From NCBI GenBank assembly GCA_903838415.1, contig CAILYI010000211.1, positions 18,248 through 82,247 on the forward strand: DNA of 64,000 bases, read 5' to 3'. The position numbers and the translations under genes are program-made. Positions 35,259 to 44,417 of this stretch are shown here, one piece after another; the first letter of the stretch is position 1; every line of letters starts with the position of its first letter. The stretch comes from an uncultured Anaerolineae bacterium (lineage in GTDB: Bacteria; Chloroflexota; Anaerolineae; Anaerolineales; Villigracilaceae). The notes beneath the pieces were generated by a model. That model was not told the origin of the DNA. It made no database searches and saw only the letters and a program-made list of their open reading frames with translations.

Positions 35259-35582
35259 TTACGCACCCTGCAAAAGACTCAATAATTTTTCCAGCATTTC
35301 GGAGCGGTAATCGATGGCGGCCTGCACGTTTTCCTGGTGCATTTCGTTGACAACGGTATCGACCACCAACACGCCATCTGGGCCGGGTTTCATCGGCAAA
35401 ATGGATTCGCAATCGCCATCGAGCTTGATGATGGTGCGCGCCGCCAGTTTGGATTGGTCAGGGCCGGAGCCGAGTTCTACATAGCGAGTTTCCACCGTCA
35501 TGGTGGCGACATCTTCGACATACTGCGCAACTTTATCGGCTGCGTTTTTGAGAGCTTCTTTTAGTTCGGGGCTGGTTGCCAT
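35259..35582 (-). CDS. Last gene of the CHAT/nSTAND operon, unknown 107-residue protein
   Basis: 107 residues, with GGAGA before ATG. A helical start (SPELKEALKNAADKVAQYVE) leads to alternating strands (TVETRYVELG, ARTIIKLDGDCESILPM, GVLVVDTVVNEMHQENVQAA) and a terminal helix (YRSEMLEKLLSLL). I do not recognise the family. Size, position next to STAND and protease genes and the lack of a signal peptide suit a small accessory or effector-associated adaptor of a conflict system. It follows the 266-residue gene by 77 bases containing short direct repeats. Confidence 0.72.
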   Translation of the reverse strand: MATSPELKEALKNAADKVAQYVEDVATMTVETRYVELGSGPDQSKLAARTIIKLDGDCESILPMKPGPDGVLVVDTVVNEMHQENVQAAIDYRSEMLEKLLSLLQGA

Positions 35583-35605
35583 ATCGTTCTCCTATAGCGT
35601 TTGAA

Positions 35606-35660
35606 TGGTGCCCGGTTTCTGCACGGGCATGGTGCCCGGTTTCTGCGATAGTGCCGGTTC
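35606..35660. repeat. Short direct repeats in the operon spacer
   Basis: TGGTGCCCGGTTTCTGC occurs twice 24 bases apart and a third, worn copy (agtgccggttctagcacgg) follows, filling the spacer between the last two genes of the operon. Confidence 0.75.
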
Positions 35661-36460
35661 TAGCACGGCCCGGGCATGGATTGTAGTTCTTTGGTTTGTT
35701 TCAGGATTTTTATCACATACTGGTACATCGCGGGGAGCGCCAGCACCGCCCCGCCCGGTGTTGCCATCAGCACCGCCATCTTGGCCGCGCCGCTCGTTAC
35801 CGTTACGAACAGGCGCAAACGCAGGTTGCGCGTCTGCGTGGTGATGTAGAGCGCGCGCTGGTGCAGCGCAATCTGCTGGTCATTCACACTTTCCGTCCAG
35901 ACAGTCTGCGCGTCACCGCTCCAATCCACGGTGGTGCGCGCAATCAGTTGATTGGAAATATTGGTCTCGACCCAGGCAAAGTGCAGCACGTCGCGGTCAA
36001 TCTGCGCGATGAGCGCCTCAAACTGGGATTCTGCCGCCCGCCACGCCCCGCTGAGATCCTCCGTTAAGCCGAAGCTGACGCTTTCTCCTGCTGCGCCCCG
36101 GTCAATATCCGCCAGGGATGCAAGCAGATCGCCCTCGGGACCGGGCTCGGGCGACAGGCTGGCCACGTCAAAGGAGACGCCGGAGGCCTGCTTTTGGCGG
36201 CTTTCCTGCGTGCGGACGGTCAAATCATCCAAACGGGATGGGACGGACTGCAGCGCGGCGTTCGCCGTTTCGATGGCCGCTTCGCTGCTGCGGAAGGCGG
36301 CGCTCGAAGCCTCGAAATCTGCGGGGAGATTCAGCCGGTAGACCGTTCCGGCAGGCGGCGGGGAGTCAAGTTCGGCGTCGCCAATTCCAAAAGAAACGGT
36401 TTGCGGAGCAGATTCCCACAATCCGAACGGGTCATTAGCGGAGGCTTCAAAAATCGGCAT
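35660..36460 (-). CDS. Unknown operon protein with hydrophobic C-terminal segment
   Basis: 266 residues. The N-terminal 45 residues are extended and Pro-rich, then comes a helical stretch with coiled-coil potential (about 50-95), a predicted strand-rich domain (about 130-225, VLHFAWVETNISNQLIARTT and HQRALYITTQTRNLRLRLFV), and a hydrophobic segment near the end (AKMAVLMATPGGAVLALPAM, about 227-246) followed by a basic tail. No known motif. It is 12 bases after the stop of the clan CD protease gene, so co-translated with it. A membrane-contacting or pore-type effector is possible but unproven. Confidence 0.72.
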   Translation of the reverse strand: MPIFEASANDPFGLWESAPQTVSFGIGDAELDSPPPAGTVYRLNLPADFEASSAAFRSSEAAIETANAALQSVPSRLDDLTVRTQESRQKQASGVSFDVASLSPEPGPEGDLLASLADIDRGAAGESVSFGLTEDLSGAWRAAESQFEALIAQIDRDVLHFAWVETNISNQLIARTTVDWSGDAQTVWTESVNDQQIALHQRALYITTQTRNLRLRLFVTVTSGAAKMAVLMATPGGAVLALPAMYQYVIKILKQTKELQSMPGPC

Positions 36461-36472
36461 CGGTGTCAGCGC

Positions 36473-38479
36473 TTACTTGACAATATTGGCGATGCTGGCG
36501 GCGGCGCTGACCAGGGTTTTCATCAGCTCTGCGCGGTTGGCCTGCGCCGATTTGACCATGTCAACGTGGATATTCCAGATGGCGGTATCCACTTCGCCGT
36601 CTTTTTCCGGCACACAGACCAGTGTGTCGCCATCGATGGAGATGCGGGTGAGCGCGCGCAGTTGTGCGCCGGTGAATTTTCCGGTTTCGTATTGGACGCT
36701 GCTCATGTCCCCGGCCACATAGGTTGAGATTTCGAGACTGGTGGCATCGTCGAGGGCCTTGGACATGTAGTCGCCGAGCTTGTCGACGAATTTTTTCAGG
36801 GCATCGCCAGTACTTCCGCTGGCGGCTGGCGCGGCGCCCTCCGCCGCGGGAGTTTCATCCTTCTTGAACAGATCGCCAATCCCATAGTTGGTACTGGTCG
36901 CGCCGGAGGCGGCCTTGGCAGCCGGAGCGCGGTCAACAACATCGGGTTGGAAACCGGCTGAAGCGCCGGTCACCGTGGCGGGCGCCTTGGAGACCAATGC
37001 GCCCAGGCTGGCGCGCTCGGCCTTGGGGGTTTCTTTTCCGCTCACCGGCAGGCGCACCGCCGGGTCACCGATGAAGGTGTAGTTGCGGGCGTCGTTGTTC
37101 GAAGTCCACATCCCGGCCACTTTGACGTCATCCTGCGTTTCGGGCGTGGTGCTATCCAATTCTTCTGTCAGCATGGTGGAGATTTCGCCGTAGCGTTCGT
37201 TGAAGTATTCGGTGGCAACCCCGGCGGGTTTGCCGTTCAACAGGGCATCGACGGTCGAGTCGAAAGTTTCGACGTCGTTTTGCGTGCCATCCCATTGAAT
37301 CGATTGGCCCCAGGCGCGTTCGACGTGCGCGAAGACACCCAGCGCGCCGCCTTTGGGATGCGAGAGCAGCCGCAGCGGCAGCTGCGAGACAAACGCGTAG
37401 GGCGCGATATCCTTAGGCTGGCCAAAAGCCTGGCGATAGAAGTTATCGCCCTTGGGAATACCGCCGCCATAGCAGGCAAAGATGAACGCGATCATGCCAA
37501 AGACATCCGCATCGGCGCTGATGTCATCGGCGGAGAAATAGAATTTGTCGGTGATCGGCACGCGCGCCTTCATGCCCGGCCAATCCTGGCACAGAATGGC
37601 GCCCGTGTGACGCAGCTGGCGCGGATCTGCCATCGGGAAGCTCATGCCGTGGCTGGCGGTAAACAACAGCGACGGAGTCTGCGCGCCGCCCATGTAATTG
37701 GCCAGGTTGGCCTTGGTGGATTTGGCCGGATCGACCATGTCCACCGCCCAATCCTTATATTGGGCTTTCATCTGCGCGGCCAGCGGCTGGAGCAAACCGC
37801 TGGAGCTCATGCGGGTGGCGGCGTCATCCGGGTTGGATGGACCGAAGAAAGCGGCAGTTTTGGCGCGGGAAAGTTTTTTCGTCTCCGCGGCGACGACGCT
37901 GGTGGCATACTGGTAATAATCTTCCAATCGGTCAAAATAAATGCGCCCGACGGCATACTGCACATCCAGTTGATACTGGAAGGAGAAGGAAATGGTCTCC
38001 GGCGAGCCAACAATCATGGCGTAATAGGGGAATTTCTCAGGATCAGCGGGGCCGGGGCCGCGCCCAAAGCGTTTGAGAAAATCATTTTTCGACTCACCGT
38101 TCTTATAGCCCAACTCCGGCCCGATGACTTCCTTATAAAAAGCCGGAGATTTGGCCGCCGCCTGCGATTTGCGCAAGTCGAGCAGCGGTTTGAGCGCTTC
38201 CTTAAGCGCATCCACCGATTTTTTCGGCAGGCTGGCCGGGAAAATGACCGACCAGCCGGTCTGCGCCAGATCGGTATCATCGATGCCTTCGGCCACGCCA
38301 AAATGATCTGACTTGGCCTGATCGAGGGCTTTGCGCATCTTGGCATCTTTTAGATCTTCCGGGGTAATTTTTTGCCCGCGCGCAACCTTGGCAATCATAT
38401 CGGTGGTAATCGTAATTTCACCATCAAGCGGACCACCGGTGGCGGCATCAACTCCATTAAGAAAGAGTTCTTGTGACAT
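36473..38479 (-). CDS. Clan CD (gingipain/peptidase C25-like) protease
   Basis: 668 residues, GGAGAAATTT before ATG, no signal peptide. The core (about 150-480) follows the caspase-gingipain pattern of hydrophobic block plus His-Gly, then hydrophobic block plus Ala-Cys: SLLFTASHG (His277) and IAFIFACYGG (Cys336). MIVGSPETISF before and NYTFIGDPAVRLPV after the dyad match C25 enzymes, which usually end the domain with GDP-x-x-R-L. The C-terminal 190 residues have Ala/Pro-rich linkers and a terminal helical/strand region. Unlike gingipains it seems cytoplasmic. Downstream of the nSTAND gene by 56 bases; it would be a proteolytic effector or processing enzyme of the system. Confidence 0.8.
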   Translation of the reverse strand: MSQELFLNGVDAATGGPLDGEITITTDMIAKVARGQKITPEDLKDAKMRKALDQAKSDHFGVAEGIDDTDLAQTGWSVIFPASLPKKSVDALKEALKPLLDLRKSQAAAKSPAFYKEVIGPELGYKNGESKNDFLKRFGRGPGPADPEKFPYYAMIVGSPETISFSFQYQLDVQYAVGRIYFDRLEDYYQYATSVVAAETKKLSRAKTAAFFGPSNPDDAATRMSSSGLLQPLAAQMKAQYKDWAVDMVDPAKSTKANLANYMGGAQTPSLLFTASHGMSFPMADPRQLRHTGAILCQDWPGMKARVPITDKFYFSADDISADADVFGMIAFIFACYGGGIPKGDNFYRQAFGQPKDIAPYAFVSQLPLRLLSHPKGGALGVFAHVERAWGQSIQWDGTQNDVETFDSTVDALLNGKPAGVATEYFNERYGEISTMLTEELDSTTPETQDDVKVAGMWTSNNDARNYTFIGDPAVRLPVSGKETPKAERASLGALVSKAPATVTGASAGFQPDVVDRAPAAKAASGATSTNYGIGDLFKKDETPAAEGAAPAASGSTGDALKKFVDKLGDYMSKALDDATSLEISTYVAGDMSSVQYETGKFTGAQLRALTRISIDGDTLVCVPEKDGEVDTAIWNIHVDMVKSAQANRAELMKTLVSAAASIANIVK

Positions 38480-38535
38480 AAATTTCTCCTTTTGACTTTG
38501 CTCTGTTGAAAATCGGATGACTCTCGTTGTTTGGG

Positions 38536-41500
38536 TTAGCGATCGATATTAAACAGATCGGCGAGATAGATGGTCAATTCGTCCAACCAGTTGGTTTGTT
38601 GAAATTCTGCGCAGGTTGAGTCGAAGAACTCCTGACATTCAGCCTCGTTCATCGATCGGGTCAGGCGGCTGCGGGCTTGCTCAACCAATTCGGCCGCATC
38701 CAGGGTAAAAACCCTGATGGTGCCATCCGTGCCGCTACTGACGATATGCCAATCTTCAGAATCAGTGTCCAGGCTCTGGACACGATCCGTAAACCCATAG
38801 AAGGTCTGCGCCAGGCGCGGGGCTTCCGGAAGGCTGATATCACGCTCATGGATCAGGCCATCCGCTCCACCAGTAATGACATACGTGTCATCATGGGAAA
38901 AAGCCACAGCGTAGATTGTGCCGCGATGAGCGGACGTCCTGGAAAGCAAGGCCGGGGGTGTTGCCGTCATATCCCACAGCAGCAGGGTGCCATCGTCACT
39001 GACGGAGGCCAACAGGCTGCCATCATGGCTAAAGCGCACACTCTCCACATAATCGGTGTGTCCACTCAGCGGGAACGCCGGCTTTCCGGTGGCAAGATCC
39101 CAAATGACGATTGTTTTCTGCTCATACCCGGCCGCCAGCCACTTCTGGTCGGGGCTGATATCCACCGAGAGGGCTGAACCGTATTCACCCTGCAAGGTCT
39201 GGATTACCCGTCCGGTGACCGGATCCCAAATGTAAACAATACCACTGCCATATCCGCTGGCGGCTAGGGAACCATCCGCCGAGACGACCACATCCCAAAT
39301 TTCCTTTTTATGCTGGTCAAAAACCAGGCGCTGCGTACCGCTGGCAACATCCCAAACAATGGCGGTGCCATCGCGGCTGCCAGAGACCAGCCATTTTCCA
39401 TCGGGGCCCCAGGACAGGCCCTCGACCACCCCAGTGTGACCGGTAAGGGTATTTAGCAAGGTTCCCTGATGGGCATCCCATATTTTGACCTTCTGGCTGT
39501 AACCCCCAGAAGCCAGCAGACTGCCATCCGGGCTGGAGGCCACCGTATTGACGCGGTTCACATCAACCAGCGTGTGGATTTCGCGGCTGCCATCCGGGGC
39601 GATATTCCAGATGCGCACGGTGGCATCATCGCTGGCAGAGGCAAGGCGCTGTCCATCAGCACTGATGCCGATATCAAAAATCTGACCGGTGTGCCCCGGC
39701 AGGCTGGCTTGCAAGCGGCCGTAGGTGGTATCCCAGATGCGGATGATGCGATCAGCGCCAGCGGTAATCAGCTTTTGCCCGTCAGAGGTATAGGCCACGG
39801 CGTAGACCCAATCTGAATTACCGGTAATATTCATCACCCAATTGTGAGATTCAACATCCCAAATTTTAATCAGGCGATCGGCGCCGCTGCTCGCCAGCTG
39901 CTTGCCATCCGGGCTGAAGGCCAGCATCAAGACACCATCTCCAGTATGAGAATTTGCGCCGTTGAATGTGAAAGCGGATTTTTTAGCCGCCACATCCCAA
40001 ACGCGGATGACGTTATCGTCACCGGCGGAGGCCAGCAGTTTGCCATCCGGGCTGAAGGTCAGGGTATTGATTTTGGCGGTATGACCCTGTCCGCAAGCCG
40101 CGGAATCGGAGCAATTCTCAGCGCCGAAAGTGGCCAGCGCGGCACCGCTGTGAGCATCCCATAATTTGACGGTGGTGTCTTCTGCGCCAGTGGCCAAAAG
40201 GCTGCCATCCGGGCTGTAAGCCATGCCCCAGATAATCGAATCATGCGCGGAGAAACTGCGCATCACCTGCCAAGAAGTGGAGCCATAAAACAGCACAGTC
40301 CCAGCCTGGGTGCTGACAGCCAGGGTTTTCCCGTCCGGGCTGTAGGCCACGTTTGTCACACCCTGGCCATTATCCGAAGGATCAACCACCTGCAGGCTGT
40401 TCAACTCCTGCCCTGAAACACTATCCCAGATTTTGACCGATCCATCCTGGCTGCCTGACGCCAGGGTTTTCGAATCCGGGCTAAAAGAGACTGCATAGAC
40501 ATATTTTGTATGCCCATTGAGCGTATGCTCCACCCGTACAGCCGGAAGAGCGCGGTGCAAGGCTTGGATATTCTCCATGCTCATATCACCGGTAGCTTCC
40601 TGACTGGAAAGCGCCAGCATGATACTCAGTTCGGGATCAATCGTAAGATTACTGAGCGAAGCCGCAGCCAGTTCACGCGCCACAGCGCGTTGCTCGGCAA
40701 TCCGCGCGCGAAAGAACAGGACAATCGTGACCATGAAACCAATCGCCGCGGCCACAAACATCCAGCGGATAATGAGATTGTTGCGGCGCTCGCGCAGCTC
40801 GGCCTGGTGAGCATTCTTCGACTCATTGAAGAAATCGACCTCGGTTTGCGACATATCGGCACGATTGGCGTCAGCCCAAGCCTGCATTTTAAGAAAATCG
40901 GGGCCGGTGACCAGCATGCCATGAGGGCGCGCTTCCTGATTCCAAACATCGGCCTGGCGTTGGAGAACGCTCAGGTGCTTTTCAAACCAATCGGCGTTGT
41001 TCTTGATGATCGGGGCAAGCAAGCGATCGTGGGCCAGCTCAAACCAGGTCGACCCGCCGCGTTTTTCAGAACGGATCAGGTAGGTTTTCTCCAGTTCATC
41101 AATGGCCGTATTTTCCAGGCCATCGCTGCGGGTTGGAGCGAGCAAAACCTGTCCACGAATGCCCTGGGGCGTAATCAGTTTGCGATCAAACCAGGCGCGG
41201 ATGAAACGCTCCTGCACACCCACTTTTGCGGCGACAGTCATCACTTGCAGAGAGTAATAATCCGCCAGGGCCGCGTTGACATCACCGATTTTTTCGAGGT
41301 CATCAATGCCAATTTCGTTGTCGGTGCGCTCCAGCGAGGTCCACAAACGGCGACAAACCACCTGCAACTGGACCGGCTCAACATACAGCCCCGCTTCCGT
41401 TACGTTGGTGCCGTCAGCTTGCTGAACCTGCATCATGCGCAAGTCATTCGATAGTTTTTGGGCAGCCTCGTCGGTAAAGACAACGCCCTGTGATTCTGAC

Positions 41501-42198
41501 GGTTTTTGGATCGCCGAAAGGGCGGCATCAGCCTGCAACAAGCGCAGACGGTAACGGGTGGCAAATCCGGTTGGGATCGGTTTAATGTACGAATCCATGC
41601 GGGCGACATAGTCTTCACGCATGGCATACAAAATCCACATACTGCGATCGCGCAACAGCTCGCCAAGTTGATTGAAAAACGCCTGCTTTTGGAGTCGTTC
41701 CGAGGGGGCAATCGTGATAACTTCTTCGCCCTGATCCACCACCAGCAAAATGGCCTGTGCCAGATCGTGATCCGGGTCAAGCTGTTTGGCGCGCTCGCGG
41801 TAGCGGGCCAGGTAATCTTTCAAGCGCAGGCTGCACAATTCTTCAGCCGAAAAACGCTGTTCAGCTGCCACATCTTCTTCCAGGCACATCAGCACGCTAA
41901 AAACATAACGATTAAACTCTGCCGGCAGCGCCGCATTCGAAGGCGGTTCATGGTTAATGCGCACAACCGGCAGGACTTTGAAACCGTTCTCTTCCATTTT
42001 GGGCAAAATTGCCGCGTTTAAAATGGAGCTTTTGCCCGCACCGGATGGGGAATAGAGCATGACAATCCGCTCGGCAATCAGCAAATCGAGCAGTTCCGAC
42101 GTTTCTCGCTCGCGCCCATACAGGATTTCTCCCTTTTCATAGGGACGCGTGCCGACATAAGGATTCAGGCGGGATGAAATCGTTTCAGGCAAAGACAT
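38536..42198 (-). CDS. nSTAND NTPase with membrane segment and 14 WD40 repeats
   Basis: 1220 residues from the ATG at 42198, chosen because AGGAAG lies eight bases upstream and 12 bases after the CHAT-SIR2 stop; an earlier in-frame start would overlap that gene. The N-terminal NPYVGTRPYEKGEILYGRE is the nSTAND1 lead-in; Walker A is SPSGAGKSS (about 50-58) and Walker B LLVVDQGEEV (about 151-160). A winged-helix/helical region follows, a transmembrane segment at about 490-515 (WMFVAAAIGFMVTIVLFF), then 14 WD40 repeats (about 560-1165), enough for two seven-bladed propellers, ending in a conserved ECQEFF helix. STAND proteins switch by oligomerising on ligand binding; the propellers would sense it. 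Second gene of the operon. Confidence 0.92.
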   Translation of the reverse strand: MSLPETISSRLNPYVGTRPYEKGEILYGRERETSELLDLLIAERIVMLYSPSGAGKSSILNAAILPKMEENGFKVLPVVRINHEPPSNAALPAEFNRYVFSVLMCLEEDVAAEQRFSAEELCSLRLKDYLARYRERAKQLDPDHDLAQAILLVVDQGEEVITIAPSERLQKQAFFNQLGELLRDRSMWILYAMREDYVARMDSYIKPIPTGFATRYRLRLLQADAALSAIQKPSESQGVVFTDEAAQKLSNDLRMMQVQQADGTNVTEAGLYVEPVQLQVVCRRLWTSLERTDNEIGIDDLEKIGDVNAALADYYSLQVMTVAAKVGVQERFIRAWFDRKLITPQGIRGQVLLAPTRSDGLENTAIDELEKTYLIRSEKRGGSTWFELAHDRLLAPIIKNNADWFEKHLSVLQRQADVWNQEARPHGMLVTGPDFLKMQAWADANRADMSQTEVDFFNESKNAHQAELRERRNNLIIRWMFVAAAIGFMVTIVLFFRARIAEQRAVARELAAASLSNLTIDPELSIMLALSSQEATGDMSMENIQALHRALPAVRVEHTLNGHTKYVYAVSFSPDSKTLASGSQDGSVKIWDSVSGQELNSLQVVDPSDNGQGVTNVAYSPDGKTLAVSTQAGTVLFYGSTSWQVMRSFSAHDSIIWGMAYSPDGSLLATGAEDTTVKLWDAHSGAALATFGAENCSDSAACGQGHTAKINTLTFSPDGKLLASAGDDNVIRVWDVAAKKSAFTFNGANSHTGDGVLMLAFSPDGKQLASSGADRLIKIWDVESHNWVMNITGNSDWVYAVAYTSDGQKLITAGADRIIRIWDTTYGRLQASLPGHTGQIFDIGISADGQRLASASDDATVRIWNIAPDGSREIHTLVDVNRVNTVASSPDGSLLASGGYSQKVKIWDAHQGTLLNTLTGHTGVVEGLSWGPDGKWLVSGSRDGTAIVWDVASGTQRLVFDQHKKEIWDVVVSADGSLAASGYGSGIVYIWDPVTGRVIQTLQGEYGSALSVDISPDQKWLAAGYEQKTIVIWDLATGKPAFPLSGHTDYVESVRFSHDGSLLASVSDDGTLLLWDMTATPPALLSRTSAHRGTIYAVAFSHDDTYVITGGADGLIHERDISLPEAPRLAQTFYGFTDRVQSLDTDSEDWHIVSSGTDGTIRVFTLDAAELVEQARSRLTRSMNEAECQEFFDSTCAEFQQTNWLDELTIYLADLFNIDR

Positions 42199-42209
42199 AG
42201 GTTTTCTTC

Positions 42210-44267
42210 CTACACTGGCTTCCACTGGCGCGCCAGTTCACTTAAAAAGTCCGAAGACTTTCCCCAATACAGATTGATTTCGGCCTGTCCGAAGTATTTT
42301 TCCAAATACTTGCGGGCGCGCGTCGGATTCTGGTTGCGCCCATCTTCCGGCTCCAATTGCACGCCGACATGCGAATAGCGCGCCCGGCGGCCACCGCCCT
42401 GTTGGATCATCACCGTGCGGAACATGGCGCGGAAAGCCCAGTCATCCAGGTGAAATCCCAGTACGAGCAGCGCGGAATCGGTGAAAGCGCGCAAAACCGC
42501 CGGAGGAATGACCTGCGGTGTGCGCTTTTTGTTCGCCGTAAAACCGATCATGAACTCGAAATAATCATCTTCGGTCAGCACCATCGAATCCGGCAGGCTG
42601 AGATGTCCGAACAGATGGTAAACCAGCGGCCTTTCTTTGGATGGAATGTAGCCCGGTTCACGATCATAAACCGACTCGTCCAGCATCAGGCCATCCCGCC
42701 AGGGACAGATGACCACTTCCGGCGCTTTTCCGGCTTCCTTGAGCGCATCCGCCATCATGTTGTCAAAATTGGTCGTGATGTAAATCCGGATGGGCAGATT
42801 CGCCAAAACCCTGTGCTGTTCGCTGACATCCCGCTCACGGGCTTTGGCTCCGGCCAGCGCAAACAGGTCAGGCAGGCTGGCAGATTGCGATTTGAGCGAG
42901 TCCGGCAAGTCTGCGGCAAAACGCTTCTGCAGCGAGGTGCGGAACATGGTGTCAACCTGGGTAAACAGGGTGTTTAAATCCTGATTGACCGAAATATATT
43001 GCGTGACATTCGGCAAAGAGTCGCGCAAAAAAGTGGAGAACGGGAAGTTGAATTGCTCCGAAAGCGCTGCGGCCATTTCGGACCAGGAACCGGTCAGCGG
43101 TTCGTACATTCCGGGACCCAAAATGGGGGTGCATTGCTCACCCTTGATGGATGAAACGATGGTCGGCCATTTATCGAACTCTGCGCCGCCCTCCCCGATA
43201 CCCGGCACATACCAAACTTTGCCGCTTTTCAAACGCATGAACAAAACCGGCATCCAAAAATCATGCGCCTCGCGGATCGTGCCGCGCGCCACGGCCAGGG
43301 CGCGATCGATTTGGCCGTCTTTGTATAATTCGGCGAAAAAGACCGGCATGAATTTCTTAATGCTTTCCATACTGACATTGCCCTGCATGGCGATAACCGC
43401 CGGGACACCGGCCTGCGCCAGCCTGGGGCCGAAAGCCTGGAGCACATCCCCGTTGCCTTTCCCGGCGCTCTGACAGGAGGCCAGCACGATCAGGCGCGGT
43501 TGGTTCTGCAATTCTTTGATGCGCATGACGATGTCTTCGGCGCTGGTGATGGCTGCTTTGCCATCCTCACCTTGCAGCCAAATGCGCGGCTCTCCGCCCG
43601 CACCGGCTGTGCCGTGCGCCGCCAGGTAAAGGATATCCACACCATCGCGCAATTTATCCATCAAGGCGTTGAGCGTGCAAGGTTCAGCGCTGCCAAGCTC
43701 CGCAACCGGAACGGCGCCCAACGATTCTTTCGCGCGCGCCAGTTCGCTGGCCACATCAACCTCCGCCAGTTTGTAACTTTCCAAGTCGGACGGATTCGAG
43801 GCCGCAGCCAGGGTTTTCAGATCGCCCTTCGAGCGCAGTTGAACCGAACGCCAATCCGTGCTGGCCAGGTAGCGCGAAAATAAAACATTTTCATTCGTGG
43901 ATAACTGCGTTTTCTTATCCCCCGGATCCAGCAAGGTTTCCCAGTAAATCGTATTTAATTCCTGCGCGCCCGGCCCCACCAACAGGCGCACGCGCAGAGA
44001 AGTATCCGCTGCGCTGGTGCGGGCCTGGGCGAAACCCGTGCGCAGCTTCTCATCGGCAAACAGACTTTCAGTCAGCATTTTGCCATGCTCAAGCGGATCT
44101 GCAATCATCACTTGCAGCGTGGGCAGGTCAAATTCAACGGTGATCGGCTCGTCAGCCCCGATGCGCGTATCGGCATCACTTTTAGGCTGGGTAAAACGCA
44201 TTTCTACGCTGTATTTACCGCCATCCGCTTTGTTCAGGCTAATTTCAAGATCGGCGAAGTCAGTCAA
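42210..44267 (-). CDS. CHAT protease - SIR2 fusion effector
   Basis: 685 residues from a TTG with AGGAAG seven bases upstream. An N-terminal beta-rich part (1-150) precedes a CHAT (caspase-like) domain, about 150-355, with the catalytic His in ILYLAAHG (His218) and Cys in LIVLASCQSA (Cys265). A SIR2-like domain follows (about 370-640): PILGPGM replaces the usual GAG loop, IYITTNFDNMM holds the NAD-binding Asn and Asp, VYHLFGHLS the catalytic-type His, and LLVLGFHLDDWAFR the late conserved block. CHAT proteins are proteases; SIR2 domains of defence systems deplete NAD+. First gene of the operon, 12 bases before the nSTAND gene. Both active sites look intact. Confidence 0.9.
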   Translation of the reverse strand: MTDFADLEISLNKADGGKYSVEMRFTQPKSDADTRIGADEPITVEFDLPTLQVMIADPLEHGKMLTESLFADEKLRTGFAQARTSAADTSLRVRLLVGPGAQELNTIYWETLLDPGDKKTQLSTNENVLFSRYLASTDWRSVQLRSKGDLKTLAAASNPSDLESYKLAEVDVASELARAKESLGAVPVAELGSAEPCTLNALMDKLRDGVDILYLAAHGTAGAGGEPRIWLQGEDGKAAITSAEDIVMRIKELQNQPRLIVLASCQSAGKGNGDVLQAFGPRLAQAGVPAVIAMQGNVSMESIKKFMPVFFAELYKDGQIDRALAVARGTIREAHDFWMPVLFMRLKSGKVWYVPGIGEGGAEFDKWPTIVSSIKGEQCTPILGPGMYEPLTGSWSEMAAALSEQFNFPFSTFLRDSLPNVTQYISVNQDLNTLFTQVDTMFRTSLQKRFAADLPDSLKSQSASLPDLFALAGAKARERDVSEQHRVLANLPIRIYITTNFDNMMADALKEAGKAPEVVICPWRDGLMLDESVYDREPGYIPSKERPLVYHLFGHLSLPDSMVLTEDDYFEFMIGFTANKKRTPQVIPPAVLRAFTDSALLVLGFHLDDWAFRAMFRTVMIQQGGGRRARYSHVGVQLEPEDGRNQNPTRARKYLEKYFGQAEINLYWGKSSDFLSELARQWKPV

Positions 44268-44371
44268 AGCACACTTCCTGTTCCGGCGCCAACACTCTAT
44301 TAAAATAATTAAAAAATCGGGAATAAGTTGTCATGTTCTGTAGAAAGAGCACTTCCAACCTATAGAGACAA

Positions 44372-44402
44372 CTTCCCGCCAGTTCCTTGAACAGGCGGGA
44401 AG
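44372..44402. terminator. Hairpin between the C39-like gene and the CHAT-SIR2 gene
   Basis: CTTCCCGCC and GGCGGGAAG form a 9-bp stem with a 13-base loop just past the stop of the C39-like gene. The T run is weak, so it may attenuate rather than fully separate the two transcripts. Confidence 0.55.
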
Positions 44403-44417
44403 CGGAATACACACTTT

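Noticed and set aside
42199..42225. Earlier in-frame start for the nSTAND protein, nine codons upstream
   Set aside because: It would overlap the CHAT-SIR2 gene and lacks a ribosome binding site, whereas the ATG at 42198 has AGGAAG at the right distance.
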